This document shows, piece after piece, positions 1 to 9,261 of a stretch of 64,000 bases of DNA; position 1 is the stretch's first letter; each line of letters begins with the position of its first letter. The notes below the pieces were generated by a model. The model did no database searches, was not told where the DNA came from, and saw only the letters and a program-made list of their open reading frames with translations. The translations under genes and the position numbers were made by a program. Source of the DNA: an uncultured Hyphomonas sp. (GTDB lineage: Bacteria > Pseudomonadota > Alphaproteobacteria > Caulobacterales > Hyphomonadaceae); contig NZ_OY782759.1 in NCBI RefSeq assembly GCF_963678195.1, forward strand, positions 558,001 through 622,000, written 5' to 3'.

Positions 1-216
1 CTGTTCAAATATCCGGTTGCGCGTGACCATAGATGGGCGCAGCACGCAAGTCTCATGCAATAGGATCGTCCTTTTATAGGCCGTTTCTTGAAATTCCGTG
101 TTAGTAGAAAGAGGAAGTTTACTGGAATAGGGTTTGCAACCAAAACGAAGTTTTTGCGAGCATGCCCTGCCATGGGGCGCGATCGCGTATAGCAGAGGCG
201 TTCTGACGGCGTATTT

Positions 217-1431
217 ATGAGACTGGTGGCTCCCTTCGGCTTCTATGGCAGCGGCAATATCGGCGATGAGGCCACGCTGCTGGGTTTTGGCCGCCTGATT
301 GAACGTTTTGGCGGTAGCATCGGGGTGGATGTCGCTTCCAGCGATCCGGCGCATACCAAACGGGTTGAACCCGCATTCCGCTATTACCAGTATGTCGACG
401 GCATCATGGGCCTGCCAGCCAAGCTGCATGCGCATATGGGGGCAGGCTATATCATCCCGGGCGGCACGCCTCTGATGGACAATCTGGGCGACTGGCCGCT
501 CCTCAGCCTTGGCGGTATGCTCCAGCATGCGGGGAACTGGGGTAAGCCGGCGGCCTTTGTCGGGGTCGGTGTCGAACAGCTGCGCCATGATATTTCCCGC
601 CAGCGCGTCCAGGAACAGATCATTCCGAATGTCATGTGCTGGAGCGTGCGAAGCGTGCACGACCGGGATCGTTTGCTAGACCTCGGCGTTGCACCAGACC
701 TGATTACCGTGGCGGCCGACATGGCCTGGCTGCTGGATCCGGCGGACCCGGCCTATGGCCGCAAGGTGACACAGCGACTTGGGCTGGGCGGCCGCCCGGT
801 CATCGGGGTCAATATCAATGCCGAAGACCATATGGTCGAAAAGGCCCCGCGACTGTTTACGGAACTGGCCGCCGGGCTAGACGAACTGATCAACCGTCAC
901 GGCGCCCGCATCCTGTTCCTCTTCAATGAAGTCCGGGAAGGGGAGACCTATGATCAGGCGGCGGCGGAGCTGGTCCGCTCCCTGATGGCGCGCAAGGATG
1001 CCGTCCTGATGGGGCCGACAGATTATCTGACGCCGCAGGAGATGATGTCGATCATCGCACAATGTGCCATGACGATCTCGACGCGCTATCATTTTTGCGT
1101 CTTTTCCGCGCTTCAGGGCGTGCCATTCCTCGGGATCCGGCGGTCTGACAAGGTCAGCGACCTGTGCCGGGACCTCGGCTGGAAGGCGGCGGTGGATCCG
1201 GACACGGCAACGGGTGCAGATTTTGCCAGTACAGGTGACCGGTTGCTTGGCGACCCGGCTGCGGACCTGAAGAAACTGGCGGACAAGATTGCTGGTATGC
1301 GCGTGCGGGCAGAGGACAATCAGATCGCGCTGGAGGCCTTATTGCAGGCCATGCGCGGCGTAGGAATGCAGACCTGGGTGCGTCATGCCGCCAGCCGGGT
1401 CGGACAGAAATTGGGGGGTGGGGTTCGATGA
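217..1431 (+). CDS. Polysaccharide pyruvyl transferase family protein
   Basis: This 404-residue protein has the features of the polysaccharide pyruvyl transferase family, which adds a ketal pyruvate from phosphoenolpyruvate to a sugar of a surface polysaccharide. The N-terminus carries a glycine-rich GSGNIGDEA loop at residues 11-19. A conserved STRYHF segment followed by a G-x-P-F-x-G-I stretch lies near residue 288, as is typical of the C-terminal half of the family. It is the first of four tightly packed genes: its stop overlaps the start of the glycosyltransferase in an ATGA. The ribosome binding site is weak. Acceptor sugar and linkage cannot be read from sequence. Confidence 0.82.
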   Translation: MRLVAPFGFYGSGNIGDEATLLGFGRLIERFGGSIGVDVASSDPAHTKRVEPAFRYYQYVDGIMGLPAKLHAHMGAGYIIPGGTPLMDNLGDWPLLSLGGMLQHAGNWGKPAAFVGVGVEQLRHDISRQRVQEQIIPNVMCWSVRSVHDRDRLLDLGVAPDLITVAADMAWLLDPADPAYGRKVTQRLGLGGRPVIGVNINAEDHMVEKAPRLFTELAAGLDELINRHGARILFLFNEVREGETYDQAAAELVRSLMARKDAVLMGPTDYLTPQEMMSIIAQCAMTISTRYHFCVFSALQGVPFLGIRRSDKVSDLCRDLGWKAAVDPDTATGADFASTGDRLLGDPAADLKKLADKIAGMRVRAEDNQIALEALLQAMRGVGMQTWVRHAASRVGQKLGGGVR

Positions 1432-2684
1432 AGCCCGAAAATACAAGAGTTCTGGTCATCACGGGCGTCTTTCCGCCCATGCCGATTGCCGAGGGGGATC
1501 ATATCGCCCGCCTCAGCCAGGGGCTGGCGGACCGCGGCTATTCGGTTGATGTGCTGACCAGCACGCAGGCGGATGGAAAAAGCGTCAAAGGCTGCCGCGT
1601 GCATGCTGAGATCGAGCATTGGAACTGGGCGTCTCAGGGCAAGGTTCTGCGCTTTGCCCAGGACCTGAAGCCGGACCTGATCTTCATCTGGTTCATCGGC
1701 ATGGCGTTCGAGTTCCATCCGATGATTTCACTGATCCCGACGCGCCTGAAGGCGGTCCTGCCGGACACGCAGATCGTCACCCAGATCACGGCGCCGGTCG
1801 GTGTGCGTCCGAAGGATCATCCGTTCCTGACCCGGCTGAACCTGAAATTGTCTACGCGTGCGCTCGGCGGTGACAATATCAGTTATGAATATGGCACGAT
1901 CCTGCGCGACTGCGACCGCGTAATCGCCATGGCAAAGCCGCACCTGGAGCGTTTTGCCGAGCACATGCCGGACCTGGAAGACAAGGCCGTCATCATTCCG
2001 CCGCCGCCGCTGATCCCGATGAGCGTGCCGGGCGAGGCTTCACGGCTGAAGGGACGCGAGATGCTGGGCGTGCCCGCTGATGTCCCGCTGTTTGCCTATT
2101 TCGGCCGGCTCTATGTCGGCAAAGGCCTCGAATACCTGATCAGGGGATTTGCCAAAGTGCGTGCAGAAATACCCGATGCGCGCCTCGCCATTATCGGCGG
2201 CGCAGCGCCCGATTATTTCAAGTCGGGCTGGAGCGTCGACGATCTTCACGCAATTGCCCGCGAAGAGGGGATCGAGGATGCGATCAGCTGGACGGGGGAG
2301 TTCCCCTTCGATACCGACGCAGGCTCCCTGTATCTTCGGGCGGCCGACTATGCCGTCCTACCATTCTCTGAAGGTGCGGCGCTGAACAACAGTTCCATCG
2401 CTGCCTGCGCGGCACATGACCTGCCGGTGATCACGACCCTGGGCGATCGTCCGGAGCCGGAATTCATCGACGGGGAAAACGTGCTTCTGGTCCGGCCGAA
2501 AGATGCCGATGCGCTCGCCGAGGGCATGTTGCGTACCCTGAAAGATGCAGGCCTTGCCGCGCGTCTGCGCGCTGGCTCTGTTGACCTGACGAAGAAATAT
2601 TTCAGCTGGGATGCGACGCTCGACGCCACGATGAAAGTGTTCGGAGACGCGCTGGAAACAGCGGCCGTGCGGGCACCGGCATGA
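1428..2684 (+). CDS. Glycosyltransferase family 4 (GT-B) protein
   Basis: This 418-residue protein has the two-Rossmann GT-B layout of family 4 glycosyltransferases, which move a sugar from a nucleotide donor onto a growing glycan. The C-terminal half begins near residue 222 with YFGRLYVGKGLEYLI, the usual start of the donor-binding domain. A later EGAALNNSSIAA stretch, near residue 320, occupies the place of the family's E-x7-E donor-binding region. It overlaps both neighbours by 4 bp (ATGA), so it is probably translationally coupled within the sugar operon. No membrane segment is evident, so the enzyme is probably cytosolic or peripheral. Donor and acceptor are unknown. Confidence 0.82.
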   Translation: MKPENTRVLVITGVFPPMPIAEGDHIARLSQGLADRGYSVDVLTSTQADGKSVKGCRVHAEIEHWNWASQGKVLRFAQDLKPDLIFIWFIGMAFEFHPMISLIPTRLKAVLPDTQIVTQITAPVGVRPKDHPFLTRLNLKLSTRALGGDNISYEYGTILRDCDRVIAMAKPHLERFAEHMPDLEDKAVIIPPPPLIPMSVPGEASRLKGREMLGVPADVPLFAYFGRLYVGKGLEYLIRGFAKVRAEIPDARLAIIGGAAPDYFKSGWSVDDLHAIAREEGIEDAISWTGEFPFDTDAGSLYLRAADYAVLPFSEGAALNNSSIAACAAHDLPVITTLGDRPEPEFIDGENVLLVRPKDADALAEGMLRTLKDAGLAARLRAGSVDLTKKYFSWDATLDATMKVFGDALETAAVRAPA

Positions 2685-3889
2685 CCCGTCCGACACAGGC
2701 CCTCTTTCTGGTGGGCGGCAGGGGGACGCGGCTGGGTGCCCTGTCTGCCAATACACCGAAGCCGATGCAGGAGATCGCACCGGGGGTCCGTTTCCTGGAC
2801 CTGCTTCTGGAGAATGCCGCGCGGATGGGGTTCACCGATCTTGTCCTGTTAGCAGGCCATCTTGGCGATCAGGTCGAGGCGGCGTATCAGGGCCGGCGGG
2901 TCGGTGAGGCGACAATCCGCGTTGTGCGGGAGAGCCAGCCCATGGGCACCGGCGGCGCGCTTGCGCAGGCCGCAGATGCGCTGGATGAGCGTTTCGTGCT
3001 GCTGAACGGCGATTCCTTTTTCGACATCAATCTGCGTGTCCTGACAGCGGCGCCCCTGCCGGAAGGCGGCGGCCGGTTGGCGTTGCGCATGGTGGACGAT
3101 ACGGCGCGCTACGGCTCTGTGCAGCTGTGCGACACGAAGATCTCCGCTTTCATCGAGAAGAACCCCGACCTCACCGGGCCAGGGCTGATCAATGGCGGGA
3201 TCTACTATCTCGACCGGGCCATGGTCGGCCGGATTGAGGCGCCGTCCTCGATCGAGAGCGATGTGTTTCCCGAACTGGTCCGGGAAGGGCGCCTGGAAGG
3301 GGTGCCATTCGATGGCTATTTCCTGGACATCGGGCTGCCGGAAACCCTGGCACAGGCTCAGCGTGAAACGGCGGCCCTGCGCGTGCGGCCCGCTGCATTC
3401 CTCGACCGTGATGGCGTGCTCAACGAGGATCATGGATACACCCACCGCGTGGACGATCTCGTGTGGATGCCGGGTGCCCGCGAAGCGATCCGTTTACTGA
3501 ACGATCGTGGCTACCGGGTGATTGTCGTGACCAATCAGGCTGGCGTGGCCCGCGGCTTCTATGATGAGGATGCCATCGGGATTTTCCATGCCGGCATGCA
3601 GACCCAGCTCGCAGAGGCGGGCGCGTTTGTGGATGCCTTTTATCATTGCCCATACCATGCGGACGGCAAAGTGCCGTCCTATACGGTGGAGGATCATCCT
3701 GACCGCAAGCCGAACCCCGGCATGATCCTGCGCGCGCTGAAGGACTGGCATGTGGACAAGGACAAGAGCTTCCTGATCGGTGACAAGCCATCGGACATGG
3801 AAGCCGCCCGCCGGGTAGGCTTGCCCGGTCATCTTTATGCCGGTGGAAATCTGCAGGCGCTTGTGTCGGATATAATCGGTCCGGAATGA
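2681..3889 (+). CDS. Bifunctional sugar-1-phosphate nucleotidyltransferase / HAD-IIIA phosphatase
   Basis: The 402-residue protein joins two enzymes. Residues 1 to about 230 form a nucleotidyltransferase with the VGGRGTRLG signature (residues 11-19) and the NGDSFFD metal/substrate motif. From about residue 238 a HAD-IIIA phosphatase of the HisB-N / GmhB type starts with FLDRDGVLN (nucleophile Asp242, general acid Asp244) and ends with the IGDKPSDM motif. The pair resembles heptose activation, where a bisphosphate is dephosphorylated and then nucleotidylated. The GmhB-type zinc loop looks altered: CPYH is kept but the second pair of cysteines reads EDHPD. The nucleotide and sugar are inferred, not proven. 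Confidence 0.78.
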   Translation: MTRPTQALFLVGGRGTRLGALSANTPKPMQEIAPGVRFLDLLLENAARMGFTDLVLLAGHLGDQVEAAYQGRRVGEATIRVVRESQPMGTGGALAQAADALDERFVLLNGDSFFDINLRVLTAAPLPEGGGRLALRMVDDTARYGSVQLCDTKISAFIEKNPDLTGPGLINGGIYYLDRAMVGRIEAPSSIESDVFPELVREGRLEGVPFDGYFLDIGLPETLAQAQRETAALRVRPAAFLDRDGVLNEDHGYTHRVDDLVWMPGAREAIRLLNDRGYRVIVVTNQAGVARGFYDEDAIGIFHAGMQTQLAEAGAFVDAFYHCPYHADGKVPSYTVEDHPDRKPNPGMILRALKDWHVDKDKSFLIGDKPSDMEAARRVGLPGHLYAGGNLQALVSDIIGPE

Positions 3890-3905
3890 CCGGAGAGGGG
3901 TGAGC

Positions 3906-5045
3906 ATGTCTGCGGCCATACCGTTTGACGAAATCCGTCGCTGGACCTTCGATGTCGCCCTGCCATTCTGGGGCGATGCGGGATACGACCTGCAGAGCAG
4001 GCGCTTTGTCGAGAAGCTGGATTATTCCGGGAAGCCCATCGATACGGGGTATCACCGGACCCGCGTTATCGGCCGTCAGACTTATGTGTTTTCCCACGCA
4101 GCGATCCTCGGCTGGGACCGGGGCATGTCCCTGTCGGCCGAAGGGGCGCGGCAGCTGGATGAGCTCTATCTGGGGCCGGACAAGGGTTGGCCCCGCACGA
4201 CGGGCCCGAATGGCGGGATACTGGATGGCACGCCCGATCTCTACGATCTTGCCTTCGTTCTGTTCGGCTATGCGTGGCGGCACAAGGCGGCAAGGGATGA
4301 GGCCTCACGGGACGGCATGCATCGCGCGATGGATTTTATCGAAGCGCACCTTCGTGCAGATGTCGGCTATTGGCACGAATTGCCACCGGAAGGCTGGCGC
4401 CTGCAAAACCCTCACATGCATCTGCTGGAAGCATCTCTTGTTGCCTATGAGGCGACAGGGGAGACTCGCTTTCTTGCGACCGCGCGGGAGCTGGTGACGC
4501 TGTTCCGGGAAAAGCTGTTCGATGGCACCACGCTTGCCGAGTATTTCGACACGGACTGGAATCGGGCCGAAGGGCAGGAAGGCCGGCTGGTTGAGCCGGG
4601 CCATATGCTCGAATGGGCCTGGATCCTCGTTCAGTATGGAAAAGTCAGCGGAGAGGACACAGTTGCTGTGGCGGAGGGGCTGGTCCGGTTCGCGGAAGCC
4701 CATGGCGTTGACCCCAAGACAGCCCGCACCCTGCAGGTGGTTCTGGATGATGGCACGCCTGTCGATGCCGGGGCGCGCACCTGGCCGAACACAGAGCGGA
4801 TCAAGGCGCATCTCGCCCTGTTCGAGGCAACGGGCCGGGATCCGCGTTCCGCGGTGGCCGCCAGTGCGCGCCTGTTGCTGGATGAGTATCTGAGCACACC
4901 GATACCGGCCGTGTGGCTGGAACGGTTTACAGCGGATGGCCAGCCGGATGCCGATGATGTGCCGGCTTCAACGCTCTATCATATCTTCCTGGCCTTCACG
5001 GAAGTGCTGCGCCTACAGGACCGGATCGAATCCCTGGGCGGCTGA
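3906..5045 (+). CDS. AGE-family epimerase/isomerase
   Basis: This 379-residue protein belongs to the N-acylglucosamine 2-epimerase / mannose-6-phosphate isomerase-like family, whose members form an alpha/alpha barrel and interconvert sugars. Recognisable parts are the RVIGRQTYVFSHA segment, NPHMHLLEA near the middle, and an EPGHMLEWAW stretch, which carry the family's conserved histidines and acidic residues. The ATG at 3906 follows GGAGAGGGG by five bases and was chosen over an in-frame GTG at 3900. It is the last gene of the sugar operon, 16 bp after the nucleotidyltransferase-phosphatase. It could supply mannose- or N-acylhexosamine-type precursors. The exact substrate is unknown. Confidence 0.75.
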   Translation: MSAAIPFDEIRRWTFDVALPFWGDAGYDLQSRRFVEKLDYSGKPIDTGYHRTRVIGRQTYVFSHAAILGWDRGMSLSAEGARQLDELYLGPDKGWPRTTGPNGGILDGTPDLYDLAFVLFGYAWRHKAARDEASRDGMHRAMDFIEAHLRADVGYWHELPPEGWRLQNPHMHLLEASLVAYEATGETRFLATARELVTLFREKLFDGTTLAEYFDTDWNRAEGQEGRLVEPGHMLEWAWILVQYGKVSGEDTVAVAEGLVRFAEAHGVDPKTARTLQVVLDDGTPVDAGARTWPNTERIKAHLALFEATGRDPRSAVAASARLLLDEYLSTPIPAVWLERFTADGQPDADDVPASTLYHIFLAFTEVLRLQDRIESLGG

Positions 5046-5064
5046 CACCGGCTCGTCTGCCCCG

Positions 5065-5089
5065 GGAACCGCAGAAGCGGTCTTTCGTT
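5065..5089 (+). promoter_or_regulatory. EcfG-type general stress promoter upstream of otsA
   Basis: GGAAC at 5065-5069 and CGTT at 5086-5089 are separated by 16 bases. This matches the GGAAC-N16/17-CGTT consensus used by the alphaproteobacterial general stress sigma factor EcfG. The site lies 130 bp before the otsA start, in the right orientation. A hairpin ACCGC-AGAA-GCGGT (5068-5081) and an outer inverted repeat CGTCTGCC/GGCAGACG (5054-5061 and 5101-5108) overlap it and may also end transcription of the preceding operon. Trehalose genes are known targets of this regulon in related bacteria. Confidence 0.65.
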
Positions 5090-5219
5090 GATCTTTCTTC
5101 GGCAGACGCCCGCATTGGCTTAATCCTGAGCAGGCTGGAAATTTTCGTGAGGAAAATGGCCCTCGGAGGTTGGGTCTTCCGGCGGAGCGGCCTACATGGA
5201 ACTTAGCAGGAAGGAACCG

Positions 5220-6641
5220 ATGACAAGCGCCAAGGCAGACACATCGGCAGAGCCGTCAGGGCGTCTGGTCGCCATTTCAAACCGGACCGCCGCAGGCAGC
5301 GAAAGCAAGGCAGGCGGTCTCGCTGTGGCGCTTTGGGAGACCCTGGTGGAGACCAAGGGGCTCTGGATCGGTTGGTCCGGCCGTGTGCTCGACTTCGAAA
5401 CCGCCCGGGTCAATCACGTGGAGGAGGAAGGGGTTCACTTCGCCCTCAGCGACCTCTCACGCCGGCAATATGATGGCTTCTATCTCGCTTATGCCAATTC
5501 CGTCCTCTGGCCAGTCATGCATAACCGGATCGATCTTGCCGTGTTCGAGGCGGACACCTATCGCAACTACCGCTCCGTGAATGAGAAGTTTGCCCGGATC
5601 GCGGTGCAGGAGGCCCGGCAGGAAGACTTTGTCTGGGTGCATGATTACCACTTCTTTCTTCTGGGGCGGATGATGCGCCAGAGGGGCTGGCAGGGTCGGC
5701 TCGGCTGGTTCCTGCACATCCCGTTTCCGGCACCGGACGCTTTCCGCGCCATCCCTCAGCACCGGGAGCTCGGCGAGGCGATGTGCGCCTATGATGTGGT
5801 TGGCGTCCAGACGGGAAAAGACCTCTATAATCTCGCCCGCTATCTGGAAGAAGAGTTCGACGCAGAAGAAATGCCGGACGGGCGCTTTAAAGTCGGTGAG
5901 CGGACGGTCCGCCTGCTGCATTGCCCCATCGGGATTGACGTGGACGCGTTCGTGGAGGCCTCCACCTGCGATGAAGCGCAGCTGGCGGCATCAAAGCTCA
6001 ACAAGTTTCTCGGCAATCGCCAGCTCGTGCTGGGGGTCGACCGGATGGACTATTCCAAAGGCCTCATTCAGCGCTTCGAGGGCATGGCGGACCTGTTTGA
6101 CCGCCACCCGGATGTGCACGGGCACATCTCCTTTACCCAGATTGCACCGCCTTCGCGTTCCGTTGTGGAAGAATACCAGCAGCTTCGCCAGCAACTGAAC
6201 GAACTGTCGGGCCGCATAAACGGCGACTATGGGGATCTGGACTGGATTCCCATCCGCTACCTGGCGCGAGGGTATGACCGGGACGAAATTGCCGGCCTGT
6301 ACCGGCAGGCCAAGGTGTGCCTGGTCACGCCCTTGCAGGATGGCATGAACCTGGTCGCCAAGGAGTTTGTGGCCGCGCAGGACCCGAATGACCCCGGCGT
6401 TCTTGTCCTGTCCCAGTTCGCCGGCGCGGCGGAGCAGATGCAGGAGGCCCTGATCGTGAACCCCTATGATGCGGGCGCGATTTCCGAAGCCGTCTACCGG
6501 GCAATTCACATGCCGCTCGAAGAGCGACAGACGCGCTGGCGGACGCTCATGGACGGCATCCGGTCCCAGGACCTGATCTGGTGGCGTGAGCGGTTTTTGA
6601 ACGCCGTTCCGGCAGGTTCCGAAGCGCCTGCGGAGTCATGA
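5220..6641 (+). CDS. otsA: Trehalose-6-phosphate synthase (UDP-forming)
   Basis: OtsA, a GT20 glycosyltransferase, joins glucose from UDP-glucose to glucose-6-phosphate to make trehalose-6-phosphate in the cytosol. The ATG at 5220 is preceded by AGGAAGGA with good spacing and gives 473 residues. An in-frame ATG at 5196 lacks such a site. Seen motifs are RLVAISNR at the N-terminus, the KAGGLAVAL loop, [19 protein letters not shown] and [11 protein letters not shown]. The C-terminal [10 protein letters not shown] segment is also typical. It overlaps otsB by ATGA and forms an operon with otsB and a GH15 hydrolase behind an EcfG-type promoter, which suggests stress or osmotic induction. Confidence 0.95.
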   Translation: MTSAKADTSAEPSGRLVAISNRTAAGSESKAGGLAVALWETLVETKGLWIGWSGRVLDFETARVNHVEEEGVHFALSDLSRRQYDGFYLAYANSVLWPVMHNRIDLAVFEADTYRNYRSVNEKFARIAVQEARQEDFVWVHDYHFFLLGRMMRQRGWQGRLGWFLHIPFPAPDAFRAIPQHRELGEAMCAYDVVGVQTGKDLYNLARYLEEEFDAEEMPDGRFKVGERTVRLLHCPIGIDVDAFVEASTCDEAQLAASKLNKFLGNRQLVLGVDRMDYSKGLIQRFEGMADLFDRHPDVHGHISFTQIAPPSRSVVEEYQQLRQQLNELSGRINGDYGDLDWIPIRYLARGYDRDEIAGLYRQAKVCLVTPLQDGMNLVAKEFVAAQDPNDPGVLVLSQFAGAAEQMQEALIVNPYDAGAISEAVYRAIHMPLEERQTRWRTLMDGIRSQDLIWWRERFLNAVPAGSEAPAES

Positions 6642-7369
6642 TGTTGCAGGGGGAGGCGCCGCCGCCGCTGCAGGCGGAAGATGCGCTGTTTTTGGATTTT
6701 GATGGGACGCTGGCCGGGTTGCAGGACAATCCGGATACGGTGTTTCTGGCGCCGGGTATGGATGCGGTGCTGGAGGCGATTGGCGGGCGGCTTGAAGGGG
6801 CGCTCGCGATCCTGTCCGGGCGGGATGCGGGCGATCTCGCCCGCCGCGTGCCGGGCGGGTTGTGGCGCATCGGTAATCACGGACTGATTCCTTTGGCGCC
6901 AGGCGCGAAGCCACCGGAAGTGAGGGCTGCTGCGCCGGATGCCGTGCGCGGTGCGATTGAGAAAATCAGTGCCATGTTCCATGGCACGCGCGTGGAAACC
7001 AAGGGGCCGGTTCTTGCTTTGCATTATCGCCAAGCCCCAGATTTTGCAGGAGAAATAGGTGTGGCGCTCGCCGATGCCGGGCTCTCCGCGGAGGGGTACC
7101 GCATCCAGCATGGCAAATTTGTTTTTGAGGCCAAGCCTGAAGACGCAAACAAGGGCCGCGCACTGGCCCGTATGATGCAAGACGCTCCGTTTTCCGGACG
7201 GCGTCCGGTCATGATTGGTGACGATACGACCGATGAAGATGCTTTCCGGGCCGCAAACGACTTGGGCGGGTTGACGATCAAGGTCGGCGCAGGTGACACC
7301 GTCGCCCAGTACCGGCTGAAAGATGTCGAGGCCGTGCATGCGTATCTGAAGGAGCTGACAGGGACATGA
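6638..7369 (+). CDS. otsB: Trehalose-6-phosphate phosphatase
   Basis: OtsB removes phosphate from trehalose-6-phosphate to give trehalose. This 243-residue HAD phosphatase has the nucleophile motif FLDFDGTLAGL near residue 22, the LSGRDAGDL motif, and the metal-binding MIGDDTTDEDAF motif near residue 192. The length is usual for the family. Start and stop overlap otsA and the GH15 gene by 4 bp each (ATGA), so the three are very likely co-translated. The start region reads ATGATG, and either ATG could be used. Confidence 0.92.
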   Translation: MMLQGEAPPPLQAEDALFLDFDGTLAGLQDNPDTVFLAPGMDAVLEAIGGRLEGALAILSGRDAGDLARRVPGGLWRIGNHGLIPLAPGAKPPEVRAAAPDAVRGAIEKISAMFHGTRVETKGPVLALHYRQAPDFAGEIGVALADAGLSAEGYRIQHGKFVFEAKPEDANKGRALARMMQDAPFSGRRPVMIGDDTTDEDAFRAANDLGGLTIKVGAGDTVAQYRLKDVEAVHAYLKELTGT

Positions 7370-9135
7370 GCGGACTGGATCTTGGCATCGTGGGAAATGG
7401 CACGATTGCCGCCCTGATCAATTCACGCGGCGATTACCAGTGGGCGTGCCTGCCACGGTTCGACGGCCAGCCGGTATTCAACCAGCTTCTGGGCGGGGGC
7501 GGCGCCTTTTCCGTCTGGATGGAAGATCTTGCGTCCCGTACGCAATCCTATGATCACAATAGTGCGATCCTGCGGACGCGGCTGGAATCGCGTGACGGCG
7601 CGGTTGTCGAAATCGTCGACTTCGCGCCCCGTTTTGAAAACCAGGGCCGCATGTTCCGACCGGCCGCATTGGTGCGCCGCTTCCGTGTTCTGGCGGGCAC
7701 GCCGCGTATGCGTATCACGCTGACTCCGGAAACAGACTGGGGCGGGCGCAAGCTGAAGCCGGTGAGAGGGGTCAACCACGTTCGGTTCATTGACGAGGAG
7801 CTTGGCTTCCGCGTCACCACAGATGCACCGGTTTCCTATATCCTGTCCGGTACAAGTTTCATCCTCGACCGGGAAGCGACTTTCATTCTTGGGGCGGACG
7901 AATCCCTGTCAGACCATCCGGAAGTCATTGCCCGTGACTGGGAAGAGCGTACGCGCCTCTACTGGAAGCGATGGGCGCGCAGCCTGGCGGTTCCATTCGA
8001 ATGGCAGCAGGCGGTCATTCGCGCGGCGATCACGCTGAAGCTGTGCGTGTATGAAGAAACCGGCGGCATTGTTGCGGCGTTAACAACTTCGGTTCCTGAG
8101 CACGAAGGCTCAGAGCGCAACTGGGACTACCGTTATTGCTGGATCCGGGACGCCTATTTTACCGTAACGGCGCTGAACCGCCTCTCCGGTATGGGGACTC
8201 TGGAACATTATATGCGTTGGGTACGGAATATCGTGGCGCAGTCCAAGGGCGGCCACATCCAGCCCGTGTATGGCATCGGACTGGAGGCGGACCTGACGGA
8301 GGATATTGCGAAACAGTTGCCCGGCTATCGGGGAATGGGCCCGGTGCGCGTTGGCAATCAGGCGGCCGAACACGTTCAGCATGACGTCTATGGGCAGGTT
8401 GTTCTGGGCGTTGCGCAAAGCTTCTTCGATACCCGTCTGATGAAGCGGCCGGGGCTGACCGAATTCGAACAGCTTGAGCCGGTGGGGGAGCGGGCTTTTG
8501 CGGTTCACGACACGCCGGATGCAGGTATCTGGGAGTTCCGCACGATTGCTCACGTCCACACATCGTCGGCCATCATGTGCTGGGCGGCATGCGATCGTCT
8601 GGCAAAGATTGCCGCGCATCTTGGCCTGCCTGCGAGGGCTGATTACTGGCGCGAGCGGGCGGACATCATACAAGGCACCATTCTGGAAAAAGCCTGGAAT
8701 GAGGAGGTTGGCGCCTTTACCGCGGCGTTTGGCGGGGAAGACCTCGATGCGTCGGTTCTGCTGATGGCGGAGATCGGGTTTATCGACGCGGATGACCCCC
8801 GTTACATCTCGACCGTTCAGGTCATCAATCGGGACCTGCGCGACGGTGACCACGTCTACCGCTACAAGGTAACGGACGATTTCGGGAAACCGAAAACCGC
8901 CTTCACCGCGTGTACGTTCTGGCTGGTCGATGCCCTCTACCGGATCGGTGAGACCGAGGAAGCCCGTCGTGTGTTCGAAGCGTTGCTGGCCGCCCGGAAC
9001 CATCTCGGCCTGCTGTCTGAAGACGTGGATACCGAAACAGGAGAGCTCTGGGGCAACTTCCCTCAGACCTATTGCATGGTGGGCATCATCAATTCGGCAG
9101 CTCTGCTTTCGCGGTCCTGGAGCAAGTCGATTTAG
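7366..9135 (+). CDS. Glycoside hydrolase family 15 protein (glucoamylase/trehalase-like)
   Basis: The 589-residue protein has the GH15 layout: an N-terminal beta-sandwich starting with LGIVGNGTIAALIN and a C-terminal alpha/alpha barrel. Barrel motifs include NWDYRYCWIRDA near residue 250 and LGLLSEDVDTETGELWGNFPQT near the end, which hold the family's acidic catalytic region. No signal peptide is seen, so it should be cytosolic. GH15 members include glucoamylases and trehalases. Its position directly behind otsAB, with overlapping start and stop, favours a role in trehalose turnover or glucan trimming. Which of these it does is inference. Confidence 0.82.
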   Translation: MSGLDLGIVGNGTIAALINSRGDYQWACLPRFDGQPVFNQLLGGGGAFSVWMEDLASRTQSYDHNSAILRTRLESRDGAVVEIVDFAPRFENQGRMFRPAALVRRFRVLAGTPRMRITLTPETDWGGRKLKPVRGVNHVRFIDEELGFRVTTDAPVSYILSGTSFILDREATFILGADESLSDHPEVIARDWEERTRLYWKRWARSLAVPFEWQQAVIRAAITLKLCVYEETGGIVAALTTSVPEHEGSERNWDYRYCWIRDAYFTVTALNRLSGMGTLEHYMRWVRNIVAQSKGGHIQPVYGIGLEADLTEDIAKQLPGYRGMGPVRVGNQAAEHVQHDVYGQVVLGVAQSFFDTRLMKRPGLTEFEQLEPVGERAFAVHDTPDAGIWEFRTIAHVHTSSAIMCWAACDRLAKIAAHLGLPARADYWRERADIIQGTILEKAWNEEVGAFTAAFGGEDLDASVLLMAEIGFIDADDPRYISTVQVINRDLRDGDHVYRYKVTDDFGKPKTAFTACTFWLVDALYRIGETEEARRVFEALLAARNHLGLLSEDVDTETGELWGNFPQTYCMVGIINSAALLSRSWSKSI

Positions 9136-9153
9136 GTGATGTGCCTAATTTTT
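9132..9153 (+). terminator. Putative intrinsic terminator of the otsA-otsB-GH15 operon
   Basis: TTAGG (9132-9136) pairs with CCTAA (9144-9148) over a 7-base loop and is followed directly by five T residues. The hairpin overlaps the GH15 stop codon. The stem is short and AT-rich, so termination may be partial. Confidence 0.4.
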
Positions 9154-9261
9154 GGGCAGGACTGATGGCGCACTCTTCAAAGCCGGGCGACCACAGCAGC
9201 GCAAGGTTATGCCCATAGGGGTGGGTTGACCGGGCATACACTTGCATGCGTTGTTGTCTCC

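Noticed and set aside
1-216. Sequence before the first gene.
   Set aside because: No frame, RNA gene, or clear promoter was recognised. It may hold the promoter of the sugar operon but no element stands out.
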